Of a DNA stretch of 64,000 bases, positions 41,324 through 50,282 are shown piece after piece. Both the position numbers and the translations under genes were made by a program. How positions within the stretch are numbered: position 1 is the first letter of the stretch; the number at the start of each line of letters is the position of its first letter. The stretch is taken from NCBI RefSeq assembly GCF_024189295.1, contig NZ_JAIZEN010000014.1, positions 29,022 to 93,021 of the forward strand. The letters run 5' to 3'. This DNA is from Halobacillus sp. A1. GTDB taxonomy: Bacteria > Bacillota > Bacilli > Bacillales > Halobacillaceae. The notes under the pieces are model-generated. The model saw only the letters and a program-made list of their open reading frames with translations, made no database searches and was not told the DNA's origin.

Positions 41324-41611
41324 GACATACTCCTCCCTTCCATACAATAGTGGTTACATTAGAGGAATTCCTCAGAAATATGACCACATTTTATTAGGGA
41401 TTATGTAGTGCGTCAATGAAAATTTTTTACTGTAAATGAAGGTTTATATAATCGAACGTAAATTTGCTGGATCCACTGCCAGTACTGGGATAGACACACT
41501 TTATTTTCCAGCATTAAACGCAGACCGGGAGCGCGGAATCCATCATTCTTTGAAACCATTTTCAGTGAATTTCGTATACAAGGTAGGTTACTAAAATAAG
41601 GAGGAGATGGA

Positions 41612-41836
41612 ATGTCGACGGGAGTATGGGTGCTGATAATTATTGTAGGGGTTTTGACTTTACCGATCGTTGTAGGCATGATTCGTGATCGTTTAGGTTT
41701 TTCGGCTAATACCTATTATGGAGATACTGTCGAGAAAACTCCTGATGAATCGAAAGCACAAATTGATGCCAGGGCAGCATGCAATTCACAGAGGAATAGC
41801 GCACACGTGCCAGGCGGCTGGAATCCTGGTGAATAA
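41612..41836 (+). CDS. Small membrane protein, 74 aa
   Basis: One N-terminal hydrophobic segment (V-W-V-L-I-I-I-V-G-V-L-T-L-P-I-V-V-G) and a polar tail of 45 residues with R-A-A-C-N and P-G-G-W-N-P-G-E. Excellent ribosome binding site AAGGAGGAG. No family recognised. First of three small membrane proteins in a row (41612, 41968, 42283). Confidence 0.7.
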   Translation: MSTGVWVLIIIVGVLTLPIVVGMIRDRLGFSANTYYGDTVEKTPDESKAQIDARAACNSQRNSAHVPGGWNPGE

Positions 41837-41967
41837 TGATCAGCTTCTTTTGAATTTAGAAATATGATCATAATTAGGCAAACCTACCAAAGGGCGGATA
41901 TCTGATAAAAGGTAAACGCTCTTTCTTTTTATAAAATAATTCTCAGGTAAGAAATGAGGTGACGTCA

Positions 41968-42237
41968 TTGAAAATACTAGAATACGGATCTTTAGTTGCA
42001 GCTATCGTTTTAATCCTTATGTATTTCATGCTTCAAGAATCATTTCTAGTGGTAATAGCTTTAGCTGGAGGTGTAAGTTTTTCAGCCCTCCGTCACCTTC
42101 GTCGTTATAAAAAATATGACTACGGGAAAGGTCCTATCCTTCAGCAGCCAACAGGGAAACGGTATGATTTTAATAGAGATAGGAATGATATGGATTTCGA
42201 AGACGAACCTTTCGATGCCGGTGAGCACGATGATTAG
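41968..42237 (+). CDS. Small membrane protein, 89 aa
   Basis: Start TTG 41968, 8 nt after GAGGTGA (GTG 41959 overlaps that site). Two hydrophobic segments (about 7-20 and 25-39), then a basic R-H-L-R-R-Y-K-K-Y patch and an acidic tail E-D-E-P-F-D-A-G-E-H-D-D. The charge layout puts the tail in the cytoplasm. No family recognised. Confidence 0.65.
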   Translation: MKILEYGSLVAAIVLILMYFMLQESFLVVIALAGGVSFSALRHLRRYKKYDYGKGPILQQPTGKRYDFNRDRNDMDFEDEPFDAGEHDD

Positions 42238-42282
42238 TGGAGATGAATACCATTTTCAATTGTTTTGGCTGGGGGTCAAGTG

Positions 42283-42444
42283 ATGAAGTTATTAAAAGAA
42301 CGTGTCAAAGAGCTAATATTTTTCTGGAGAGATGATGAAGGGAATTTCAGATGGATCGGTTTTTTCGTAGACCTACCTTTTGTTGTTTTTACTATATATC
42401 TGTTGGTTCGTTTAAGCAGTTGGGCGGTTAGCTTTGTATTTTGA
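42283..42444 (+). CDS. Small single-pass protein, 53 aa
   Basis: Short frame beginning M-K-L-L-K-E-R-V-K-E-L-I-F-F-W-R-D-D-E-G. The charged N-terminal half is followed by one hydrophobic segment (about 25-43) and S-W-A-V-S-F-V-F. GGGGG lies about 8 nt before the ATG. It follows the previous gene by 45 bp, so the two are probably in one transcript. Confidence 0.6.
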   Translation: MKLLKERVKELIFFWRDDEGNFRWIGFFVDLPFVVFTIYLLVRLSSWAVSFVF

Positions 42445-42638
42445 TTTTTATTTCTTTATAGAAGGAGAAAAGCCTGCTGCTTTTTATGAGGTAGAGTGAC
42501 AAAGAATGTGTTTCGAAGCTCTTACTTCATAAAAATTCTTTGGGAAGAAGAGGTGTTCTTAGTAGAAGAAAGTTGAGGATAAGATTTCGGTTTTCAACTT
42601 TTTTAGTGAGTAAAGAAAATTAGGTGGGGATGAGAAAA

Positions 42639-43061
42639 ATGAACATAGTTGAACAATGGAAGCAGGAAGATAGTAATTTTATAAGGAAAAAAGTAATCGA
42701 GCATAATATGGAACAATTGCCGGATGAACTCAAAACGCCTAACGAAAATTTCAGCTTTGTGCTGAGAAACGATAGGGAAGAAATTGTTGGCGGGATTACG
42801 GTTAATACGTTTTGGCGTCATATGCACATTGAGTTCCTGTGGGTCGATAAACGTGTCAGAGGTGAAGGATTTGGAAGCAAATTGCTGCAAAAAGTAGAAG
42901 AATTAGCAATTGAAAAAGACTGTCGTTTGATTTACCTTGATAGCTTTAGCTTTCAAGCTCCATCCTTCTACATAAACAATGGATATGAAGTTTTCGGCGT
43001 TATTGAAGATCATCCAAAGGGGTTTAATCAATATTTCCTACAGAAGAGGTTTGATCGATAG
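42639..43061 (+). CDS. GNAT N-acetyltransferase
   Basis: 140 residues from ATG 42639, 8 nt after GGGGA. Central strand [20 protein letters not shown] (about 67-86) is the acetyl-CoA binding motif; [11 protein letters not shown] closes the fold. Short N-terminal domain, as in lone small-molecule acetyltransferases. Substrate unknown. Confidence 0.85.
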   Translation: MNIVEQWKQEDSNFIRKKVIEHNMEQLPDELKTPNENFSFVLRNDREEIVGGITVNTFWRHMHIEFLWVDKRVRGEGFGSKLLQKVEELAIEKDCRLIYLDSFSFQAPSFYINNGYEVFGVIEDHPKGFNQYFLQKRFDR

Positions 43062-43251
43062 TATTCAACAGCAGGTTCCTGAATAATTAAATGACTAAAG
43101 TCAGCCGTTGATGTAGTTCCTGACAGCGAACGGAAAAAGGTTGAAATTTGTTGAATAATCAAATAAAGTCTGAGAAGTTGAATCACACTTAAGCGTCCTT
43201 TTATACATAATGAAAATGGTATAATAAATAAAAAGACTGGGAGGCTTAACG

Positions 43252-44166
43252 ATGACAGAAACCTACCAAAACCCCGTTCCTCATCTTTGGTTTGACAAAG
43301 AGGCAAAAGAAGCTGCAGAATTCTATGCTTCTATATTCCCTCACTCAGGAATTTCCAACGTGACCACTATCCACGATACGCCTTCAGGTGACTGCGATGT
43401 CGTTTCTTTTGAGTTGTGGGGACAGAAGTTCATGTCTATCAGTGCAGGTCCTTATTTTACTTTCAATCCTTCAATGTCCTTCATGGTTAATTTTGACCCA
43501 TCGAGAGAGAAAGCCGCGGTTGAAAAAATAAATGACGTTTGGGACAAGTTGTCCGACGGTGGAACCGTTTTGATGCCAATGGATAAGTATCCTTTTAGTG
43601 AGAAATATGGATGGGTTCAGGATAAGTTTGGTCTGTCATGGCAGTTAATCCTTACCGATCCCAATGGTGAAGAAAGGCCGCCGATATTGCCGTCGCTTAT
43701 GTTTACTGGCGAGCAGTATGGCAAAGCAGAAGAAGCGGTTCAATTTTATTTATCTGTATTTAAGAACTCAAAAGAAGGACTTATTGCCCGCTATCCTCAA
43801 GGGATGGAGCCAGATCAAGAAGGCACAGTTATGTTTTCTGATTTTATGCTTGAGAATCAGTGGTTTACTGCTATGGACAGTGCCCAGGATCATGGATTCA
43901 GTTTCAATGAAGCCGTTTCCTTTATGGTATATTGCGATACGCAGGAAGAAGTTGATTATTACTGGGATAAGCTGTCGGCAGTTCCTGAAGCTGAGCAGTG
44001 TGGCTGGGTGAAGGATAAGTATGGAGTATCGTGGCAGGTTGTACCGAGAAAAATGGACGAGCTGATGAGCAATGGCACCACGGCACAAATTGACCGGGTT
44101 AATAAGGCATTCCTTAAGATGAAAAAAATTAATCTTGCAGAGTTAGAGGAAGCGTATAAGGGATAA
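43252..44166 (+). CDS. Two-domain VOC (PhnB/DUF899-like) protein
   Basis: 304 residues, a tandem duplication of one VOC unit: both halves start P-x-L-W-F-D-K-E-A-x-E-A-A-E-F-Y or G-K-A-E-E-A-V-Q-F-Y, and both carry Y-G-W-V-Q-D-K-F-G-L-S-W-Q or C-G-W-V-K-D-K-Y-G-V-S-W-Q. These are often annotated as 3-demethylubiquinone methyltransferase domain proteins; that activity is not supported for this family. GGGAGG lies before the ATG. Monocistronic. Confidence 0.85.
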   Translation: MTETYQNPVPHLWFDKEAKEAAEFYASIFPHSGISNVTTIHDTPSGDCDVVSFELWGQKFMSISAGPYFTFNPSMSFMVNFDPSREKAAVEKINDVWDKLSDGGTVLMPMDKYPFSEKYGWVQDKFGLSWQLILTDPNGEERPPILPSLMFTGEQYGKAEEAVQFYLSVFKNSKEGLIARYPQGMEPDQEGTVMFSDFMLENQWFTAMDSAQDHGFSFNEAVSFMVYCDTQEEVDYYWDKLSAVPEAEQCGWVKDKYGVSWQVVPRKMDELMSNGTTAQIDRVNKAFLKMKKINLAELEEAYKG

Positions 44167-44303
44167 TATAGAGTGAGTCACAGTACATGCCTGTTGTTTT
44201 TAGAAATGATGCTTAAATGTGTCATCTTTTTGTTTGTTTTTTAAGTGAAACTTGTGAGGACAAATATGGTGAAAACTCATCGAATGAAACGATTTTATTA
44301 GGA

Positions 44304-44319
44304 ATGTAAACGATTGCTT
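44304..44319 (+). promoter_or_regulatory. cre-like site
   Basis: ATGTAAACGATTGCTT agrees with 15 of 16 positions of the CcpA cre consensus; it lies 113 bp before the fra-like gene. Sequence match only; no promoter is obvious beside it. Confidence 0.35.
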
Positions 44320-44431
44320 TAACAACATAATGATAGGACTAATTAAAGTATGTTACAGCGATACTAGATGTAGGGGGATATATTGAAAAAAGATTCGCAT
44401 TGTTTAACTTTACACTTTAGGAGGAACAAAA

Positions 44432-44803
44432 ATGGAAGCTTTTGAACCTTATTTAAAAGGGGTTGATAACCCTAACCACCGTGAGCGTTTAGAAGAAATT
44501 TATACGTGGGTGGCCGAGAGATTTCCGAATTTGGAAGCGCAGATCAAGTGGAACACGCCGATGTTTACCGATCACGGAACGTTTATTGTCGGCATTGATG
44601 CAGCGAAGCATCATGTGAGCGTGGCGCCGGAACCAGCTGCGATCACCCACTTTGCTGATGACATTGCTAAAGCGGGTTACAGCTCTACGAAAGGCTTGTT
44701 TCGGATTCGCTTTAAAGACACGGTGGATTACGAATTGCTTGAGAAAATCATTGAGTTTAATATACAGGATAAAGCTGACTATACGGATTTTTGGCGGAAA
44801 TAG
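44432..44803 (+). CDS. fra: Frataxin-like iron chaperone Fra (YdhG, DUF1801)
   Basis: 123 residues, the length of B. subtilis Fra/YdhG. Motifs [15 protein letters not shown] (about 38-52), H-H-V-S-V-A-P-E-P and terminal D-F-W-R-K match that family, which delivers iron to Fe-S cluster assembly and haem synthesis. AGGAGG sits 8 nt before the ATG. Monocistronic. Confidence 0.88.
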   Translation: MEAFEPYLKGVDNPNHRERLEEIYTWVAERFPNLEAQIKWNTPMFTDHGTFIVGIDAAKHHVSVAPEPAAITHFADDIAKAGYSSTKGLFRIRFKDTVDYELLEKIIEFNIQDKADYTDFWRK

Positions 44804-44939
44804 ATAAACTTTATTCTTATAGATAAAGTTATTAGTCCTATATATAGGTGATTTTCTTATAGCTTATTATAAATTTTTTTCCTTTCTTTATTAAAGGCAC
44901 GAATAGAAAAATTCGTTTTGATAAAGGAGGGCACCAATA

Positions 44940-45143
44940 ATGGCGATTGTCACATTTCTTCTTATAGGCTGGATACTAAGCTGGTTTAAATTTAATAGCT
45001 TGTTCATCCAGGCATTCAAGGAGCTGTTTAATAAGGAAATCTCTGACGCAAGCTACTATTTTGTGCTCTTTTGCATAGGGTTTATTGGAGATTTTATTGT
45101 GTTTTTTAAAGGAACGTATGAAATTATTTTGCTCGATTTATAA
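44940..45143 (+). CDS. Small membrane protein, 67 aa
   Basis: Two hydrophobic segments (about 3-16 and 42-59) around a charged middle F-K-E-L-F-N-K-E-I-S-D. Ribosome binding site AAAGGAGGG. Stands alone; no family recognised. Confidence 0.65.
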   Translation: MAIVTFLLIGWILSWFKFNSLFIQAFKELFNKEISDASYYFVLFCIGFIGDFIVFFKGTYEIILLDL

Positions 45144-45152
45144 AAATCTAAT

Positions 45153-45241
45153 GTTCACTAGCCACTCTTATGCATGAAACGGGTGCTTTCCTTGAAGTTA
45201 TCAAGTGAAAAGACCCGAATTAGTAGAAGGGTGGCTAGTTC
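45153..45241. ncRNA. Nested stem-loop of unknown function
   Basis: Outer stem ACTAGCCAC (45157)/GTGGCTAGT near 45231-45240, and inside it CGGGT/ACCCG plus CCTTGA/TCAAG, so an 80-nt region can fold into one long branched hairpin. No terminator T-run. It ends 39 bp before the gene at 45280 and may be a regulatory leader or a repeat; strand and function are open. Confidence 0.35.
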
Positions 45242-45279
45242 GTAGTAATCATACCAGGGCATAAAAAGGAGAGTTTGTC

Positions 45280-45513
45280 GTGTTTTTTAAAAATATGACA
45301 GAAAAACAATCTATTTATTGGAGAAAAGGAGCAGTAATTGGCTTTTATACATATTTGATTCTGTTATTTATTGATCTTACCTACGATCTTCTATTCGCAG
45401 CACATGCTTTTTCCACAACTTTTATATTTTGGGGTGGGCTGATTGCTGCATTTGGAACTGAGCTGATTTTTAATTTGAAGGACAAAAGAAAGCTGAGGAA
45501 AGGCATATCATAA
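45280..45513 (+). CDS. Small membrane protein, 77 aa
   Basis: Start codon is GTG 45280 or a close alternative, preceded by AAAAGGAGAG. Two hydrophobic segments (about 17-37 and 46-62) and a basic C-terminus K-D-K-R-K-L-R-K-G. No family recognised. It lies directly downstream of the nested stem-loop at 45153. Confidence 0.65.
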   Translation: MFFKNMTEKQSIYWRKGAVIGFYTYLILLFIDLTYDLLFAAHAFSTTFIFWGGLIAAFGTELIFNLKDKRKLRKGIS

Positions 45514-45574
45514 TTTCAAACCTTATAAAATTTGATTAGTTAATCACCAGTAAAAGAGAGGACGGGGAAGGAGG

Positions 45575-46702
45575 ATGAAAGAAACCATTGAACAGAGAGT
45601 AATCGAAACCTTTCATTATTTACATAAACACGCAGAAATCAGCTGGGAGGAGGAAGAAACGACGAAGTTTATAGAAAAACTTCTTATAAAGAGCGGCTGC
45701 AAAGTGACGACTTTTACCGATTGTACAGGGGTGATCGGTGAGCTTGGAAACTTTAATGCCGGCCTGCCGGTTGTCGGGGTGCGCGCTGATATAGATGCTT
45801 TGTGGCAGCTGGTCGACGGGACATTTCAAGCGAATCATTCGTGCGGCCACGATGCCCACATGGCGATGGTGTTAGGACTGCTCTGGAAGCTGGAGAAAGA
45901 GCCGGATATTCTTGATAATGTGGCAGTGAAATTCATTTTTCAGCCGGCGGAAGAGAAAATGTCCGGTGCATTGAAAATGGTTGAGAAACAAGTGGTGGAT
46001 GACGTTGATTATTTATTCGGCATCCATTTGCGGCCAGGGCAGGAAATCCCGCTCGGCGTCGCTTCACCTGTTATTGTACATGGAGCAGCTAAAATGATTC
46101 ATGTAGAGATCAACGGAATGGATGCCCATGGGGCCAGGCCGCATCTCAACGATAATGCCATTGAAGTTGGAGCGCAAATTGTACATTTATTAAGCAGTAT
46201 CCACCTTGACCCCCAAGTGCCTCATTCTGTGAAAATGACGAGCTTTCACGCCGGCGGCAAAAGTGCCAATATCATCCCGGGACATGCGACTTTTTCACTC
46301 GATCTTCGAGCGCAGAACAATGAGCTGATGGACGAACTAGAGGCAAAGGTACACAGCGTGTTAGACTCGATGGAAAAACACTATGATATAGAGGTGGAAA
46401 TTACGCATGTAGATGAAGCGGCAGCTGCCCGGACGAATAAAGAAGCAATCGAAATCATGAGTGAAGCCATTTCACAAACCCTCGGGGAAGAACATGTGCA
46501 CGAACCGCTTATAACTCCAGGAGGAGATGATTTTCATTTTTACACGATTGAAAAACCTGCATTGAAAGCTACAATGCTTGGGCTCGGCTGTGATTTAAAG
46601 CCTGGATTGCACCACCCTGAAATGACGTTCAAAACATCGGCTTTGATGAATGGCGTAGATATTTTGTTCCATGCGGTCAAGAAAACGTATGAAATAGATT
46701 AA
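45575..46702 (+). CDS. M20-family amidohydrolase (N-acyl amino-acid or peptide hydrolase)
   Basis: 375 residues. Metal ligands of the M20D type appear as H-S-C-G-H-D-A-H-M-A (Cys/His about 88-97), Q-P-A-E-E (about 127-131) and H-L-R-P-G near 149; the dimerisation lid domain is about 180-290 (H-V-E-I-N-G-M-D-A-H-G-A-R-P). It removes an acyl group from an amino acid derivative. GGAAGGAGG precedes the ATG. Monocistronic, followed by a hairpin terminator. Confidence 0.87.
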   Translation: MKETIEQRVIETFHYLHKHAEISWEEEETTKFIEKLLIKSGCKVTTFTDCTGVIGELGNFNAGLPVVGVRADIDALWQLVDGTFQANHSCGHDAHMAMVLGLLWKLEKEPDILDNVAVKFIFQPAEEKMSGALKMVEKQVVDDVDYLFGIHLRPGQEIPLGVASPVIVHGAAKMIHVEINGMDAHGARPHLNDNAIEVGAQIVHLLSSIHLDPQVPHSVKMTSFHAGGKSANIIPGHATFSLDLRAQNNELMDELEAKVHSVLDSMEKHYDIEVEITHVDEAAAARTNKEAIEIMSEAISQTLGEEHVHEPLITPGGDDFHFYTIEKPALKATMLGLGCDLKPGLHHPEMTFKTSALMNGVDILFHAVKKTYEID

Positions 46703-46718
46703 TGTTCAATTTACAGAT

Positions 46719-46781
46719 AAAGTAGTTCAGTTTTGGAGTACAAAAGTTCAATTTGTACCCTTTGTTGAACTACTTTTCTTA
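46719..46781 (+). terminator. Probable terminator of the amidohydrolase gene
   Basis: Stem AAAGTAGTTCA/TGAACTACTTT with a 36-nt loop that contains a smaller stem, then TCTT. Confidence 0.65.
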
Positions 46782-46851
46782 TATCTGATGGTTCGATAGA
46801 ATTTTTGAAGGAAATGACGAGGGATGATAGTAAAATTTCTATTTCAAAATT

Positions 46852-46924
46852 TTATTATTGCAAATACAACAAAATCGGGGTAACATAAACACAAAATAAT
46901 TATTATTGCATTTACAACAATAAT
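46852..46924 (+). promoter_or_regulatory. Two repeated operator-like sequences before the MarR gene
   Basis: TTATTATTGCAAATACAACA (46852-46871) and TTATTATTGCATTTACAACA (46900-46919) are direct repeats 48 bp apart; the second extends to an inverted repeat ATTATTG/CAATAAT (46902-46924). Likely binding sites of the MarR protein. Confidence 0.6.
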
Positions 46925-46943
46925 ATAGATTGAGGAGTTTTTT

Positions 46944-47396
46944 ATGAAAGAAGTACTTCGCGAAATAGGAATGATAGCAAGGGCGTTAGATTCCATAAGT
47001 AATATAGAATTCAAAGAGTATGAACTCACGAAAGGGCAGTATTTATACCTCGTACGCATTTGTGAAAATCCAGGAATCATTCAAGAAAAGGTAGCTGAGA
47101 TGATAAAAGTTGATCGAACGACAGCAGCCAGGTCTATAAAAAAACTTGAAATGAATGGCTTTATTGAGAAGAAAGAAGATGAACATAACAAAAAAATAAG
47201 AAAACTCTTTCCAACAGAGAAGGGGACAAGTGTATACCCCTCCATAAAAAGAGAAAACGATTACTCCAATACCGTGGCATTAGATGGATTTTCTGAAGAA
47301 GAAGTGGAAACTATGTTCAAACTTCTTCAAAAAGCAAGAAAAAACATAGAAAAAGACTGGGAATTTGTAAAAAAAGGAAACAAAAGAAATTACTAA
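46944..47396 (+). CDS. MarR-family transcriptional regulator
   Basis: 150 residues. Winged helix core Q-E-K-V-A-E-M-I-K-V-D-R-T-T-A-A-R-S-I-K-K-L-E (about 50-72) and wing D-E-H-N-K-K-I-R-K-L. Ribosome binding site TTGAGGAG. Likely represses itself and the acetyltransferase-like paiAB genes downstream through the repeated sites at 46852-46924. The gene distance to the broken paiA is 24 bp, so they were one operon. Confidence 0.85.
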   Translation: MKEVLREIGMIARALDSISNIEFKEYELTKGQYLYLVRICENPGIIQEKVAEMIKVDRTTAARSIKKLEMNGFIEKKEDEHNKKIRKLFPTEKGTSVYPSIKRENDYSNTVALDGFSEEEVETMFKLLQKARKNIEKDWEFVKKGNKRNY

Positions 47397-47420
47397 TAGG
47401 TAAGGGAGCGACATGATTGA

Positions 47421-47753
<333 letters not shown>

Positions 47754-47775
47754 ATGTTTTGAAAGGTGAAGAGTT

Positions 47776-47829
47776 ATGTATATACCTGGACAATTTAATA
47801 TGAAGAAAAACCTTAAAAAACGTAAATAA
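47776..47829 (+). pseudogene. paiB: N-terminal remnant of paiB
   Basis: A frame of 17 codons reads M-Y-I-P-G-Q-F-N-M-K-K and then runs to a stop, K-N-L-K-K-R-K. PaiB proteins begin M-Y-I-P-x-x-F, and paiB follows paiA in Bacillus, so this is the first few codons of a deleted paiB. A ribosome binding site AAAGGTGAAG is intact before the ATG. Confidence 0.6.
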
Positions 47830-47853
47830 ATGCTAATATTTTATCTAGTATTT

Positions 47854-47903
47854 GCATCCCGATTTGCATCTCTTCAAAATTAATGAGTTACAAATCGGAA
47901 TGC
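47854..47903. terminator. Long hairpin between converging transcripts
   Basis: 13-bp stem GCATCCCGATTTG/CAAATCGGAATGC with one mismatch and a 24-nt loop. It separates the paiAB remnants from the MFS gene on the opposite strand. Confidence 0.5.
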
Positions 47904-47927
47904 ATCTTATTGTTTGGAATCCAAAGC

Positions 47928-49163
47928 CTATGCTTGAAGCGTTTCTTTCATTTTTGTCCATGCTACAATTCCGGATATCAACGGGAGGATAGCGACAAGA
48001 CCTATGGCCCAATCGACATTGATCATGTCTGCGATAATTCCTGCAATTAACGCACCGAACGCGTATCCACTGTCTCTCCAGAACCGATAGACGCCCATGG
48101 ACGTAGCGCGCCATTCTGGATGGGCCACATCGCTTATGGAAGCGAGTATAGTTGGATAAACCATTGCTGTTCCTATGCCTAGAATAGCAGCTCCAATGAT
48201 CCATAACAGATAGGTATCAACGACGAGTATAAACCATAAGGAGAAGGCTTGGACAAACATCCCGGATACGATTAGTCTTTTTCTTCCTATTTTATCGCTC
48301 CATACGCCGGTCAACAGCTGAAACAAACCCCAGGCCGCTGGATAAATGGCCACCACTATCCCAATCTGACCTACACTTAACCCTCCGGAAGCGAGAAATA
48401 TTGGGAAAAGTCCCCAAGCCATTCCGTCCTTTAAGTTCGTCGTTAGTCCGGCTAAGCTGTTGCTTGATAAGTTAGGATTTTTCCACGTGGTACGCTTGAA
48501 GACTTCCCATGTGGAAACTGGATCAGACTCCTTCTTTTGTTGCTTCGCCTGGGTTTTAAGGTGCTGATCCGTATCTTTTACAATAAGAGATAAAATAAAG
48601 CCGATAATGACGAGTGCGATTCCAATATAAAAAGGTTCTGGACTTAAAGAATAAGTGGAGGCCACATAACCAGATATAATTGCCATGAGCGCGACGCCTA
48701 TATATCCGGCAAATTCATTGAATCCAACAGCTAACCCCCTTTGGGTTGATTTAGCAAGGTCTACTTTCATATTAACTGTCATCGACCAAGTGAGAGCTTG
48801 GTTCATACCTAAAAAGATGTTAGCGACAATTACAACCCACCAGGCATGCGCGAAAATAACCATGATTGGGACCAATAAGCCGATCCCCCAGCCGATAAGG
48901 AGAACTTGTTTTCTTCCCATTCGATCGGCCAGATCACCTGCGAAGAAATTCACAATCGCTTTTGAAAAACCAAAGCTTACGATAAAGGATAAAGCAGCAC
49001 TCATGGATGCTAAGCCAAAGCGTTCTTCTCCTATAATAGGCAGAATTGTTCTTTCCAAACCTACCATTGATCCGACAAATAAATTAATAACTACCAATAA
49101 TACAAATTGACCAATATTTTCTTTTACACCTACTTTGGTTTGAGTCAATTGATTGTTCATCAT
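47928..49163 (-). CDS. MFS transporter
   Basis: 411 residues, 12 hydrophobic segments. The A-motif after segment 2 is G-D-L-A-D-R-M-G-R-K-Q (about 76-86) and the second half repeats it as W-S-D-K-I-G-R-K-R. Divergent arm of the ArsR-rhodanese module; ends without obvious substrate clues. Probably an efflux pump for a small toxic compound. The start is the ATG at 49163 with GAGGTGAGG before it. Confidence 0.86.
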   Translation of the reverse strand: MMNNQLTQTKVGVKENIGQFVLLVVINLFVGSMVGLERTILPIIGEERFGLASMSAALSFIVSFGFSKAIVNFFAGDLADRMGRKQVLLIGWGIGLLVPIMVIFAHAWWVVIVANIFLGMNQALTWSMTVNMKVDLAKSTQRGLAVGFNEFAGYIGVALMAIISGYVASTYSLSPEPFYIGIALVIIGFILSLIVKDTDQHLKTQAKQQKKESDPVSTWEVFKRTTWKNPNLSSNSLAGLTTNLKDGMAWGLFPIFLASGGLSVGQIGIVVAIYPAAWGLFQLLTGVWSDKIGRKRLIVSGMFVQAFSLWFILVVDTYLLWIIGAAILGIGTAMVYPTILASISDVAHPEWRATSMGVYRFWRDSGYAFGALIAGIIADMINVDWAIGLVAILPLISGIVAWTKMKETLQA

Positions 49164-49174
49164 TCCTCACCTCG

Positions 49175-49207
49175 TAAAAAGAACCTGATCCAGTTATAAG
49201 GTTCTTT
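49175..49207 (-). terminator. Terminator or attenuator between the regulator and MFS genes
   Basis: On the minus strand AAGAACCT/AGGTTCTT with a 12-nt loop, then five T. It lies after the regulator gene (49304) and 12 bp before the MFS start, so it may reduce expression of the pump. Confidence 0.7.
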
Positions 49208-49303
49208 CTTATCTTATTTTCCCGAGTTTGTTTTACACATTTCTTCACAGCGCTATTGTTTGATGATGAACGTTCTTTCTTTACCTTCGTTGAGCTGGAC
49301 CTA

Positions 49304-49963
49304 TTAATGTGAGAAATTTTCTTGATATTGATTCCACTCATGTACACTCGCTTCCAACCTTGCAGCCTCAAAGCCTTCCGATTTTAAAAGCTTAACGGCT
49401 TCGGTGGCATAAACACAGTATGGACCACGGCAATAAGCAATCACTTTCTTATCCTTAGGAAGGTTACGAATATAATCATTCAATTCATCCATAGGAATGG
49501 AAATGGCTCCATCCAAGTGATCACTAAGATACTCCGCTTTCGGTCGGACATCTATCAGAACGTGGCTGTCATTTTTTTTGAATTCTGCCCATTCCTTAAG
49601 TTCTATCGTTTCTAACTCATTTCCTCTAACGATAAAGTTTTCTCGTAGAGCGTTAACCTCAGTTATCTGTTCTTCTGCAACGGATTTTATAGAGAATAGA
49701 AGGTCCATAACTTTTCGATTGGCAAGCTCATAAATTACATAATTCTTTTCCCTCTTATACTGAACTAACCGAGCTTCCAGCAATGCTTGTAAGTGTTTAG
49801 AAGTGTTTGCCGTCGACATTCCTGTTTCCTTCGATAGCATTTCAACAGACTTAGGGGATTGAGAAAGTAAATCCAGCAATTCTAATCGCTTAGGACTGGA
49901 CAGAACTTTACCAATGCGGGTGAATTCATTATATATTGTATCCTTAAACGATCTTGCATCCAT
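49304..49963 (-). CDS. ArsR-rhodanese fusion regulator
   Basis: 219 residues. N-terminal winged helix L-S-S-P-K-R-L-E-L-L-D-L-L-S-Q-S (about 17-32) with recognition helix S-T-A-N-T-S-K-H-L-Q-A-L; C-terminal rhodanese domain with active-site loop A-Y-C-R-G-P-Y-C-V-Y (about 178-187). Such fusions sense sulfur or redox signals and repress neighbouring transport genes. It is followed by one MFS gene and divergent from another, with inverted repeats in between. Confidence 0.87.
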   Translation of the reverse strand: MDARSFKDTIYNEFTRIGKVLSSPKRLELLDLLSQSPKSVEMLSKETGMSTANTSKHLQALLEARLVQYKREKNYVIYELANRKVMDLLFSIKSVAEEQITEVNALRENFIVRGNELETIELKEWAEFKKNDSHVLIDVRPKAEYLSDHLDGAISIPMDELNDYIRNLPKDKKVIAYCRGPYCVYATEAVKLLKSEGFEAARLEASVHEWNQYQENFSH

Positions 49964-49980
49964 TCAAAACCACCACCTTT

Positions 49981-50000
49981 AACTATTAAACTGAATAGTT
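49981..50000. promoter_or_regulatory. Operator-like inverted repeat before the ArsR-rhodanese gene
   Basis: AACTATT-6 bp-AATAGTT, 17 bp before the start at 49963 on the minus strand; a further CTGAAT/ATTCAG pair overlaps it (49991-50016). Confidence 0.6.
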
Positions 50001-50132
50001 GAATAGTACCATTCAGAAATATATGTTGTAAAGAATGTGAGACTTATGAAGGTGGGGCATTTTCAAATGGAGGTGAGATTTTAAATAGGAGAACTCTATT
50101 AAATATCATTATGGGAGGAGGATGATGAAACA

Positions 50133-50185
50133 TTGACAAATTTATTTTTCAATTTTACAATTCAACTATTCGATTGATTAGTTGA
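50133..50185 (+). promoter_or_regulatory. Promoter and operator of the second MFS gene
   Basis: TTGACA (50133), 17 bp, TACAAT (50156-50161), a near-ideal promoter. Immediately downstream is TCAACTA-10 bp-TAGTTGA (50162-50185), related to the repeat at 49981, so one repressor probably controls both directions. Confidence 0.72.
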
Positions 50186-50282
50186 GTATATGGTTAGATA
50201 GATAGTTACCCTTGTAAAGGGGAGTAAGACTGTGACATCCGATAATACGTTCTAAAATGAAAATGTGAGAAGGTGCCGGTAA

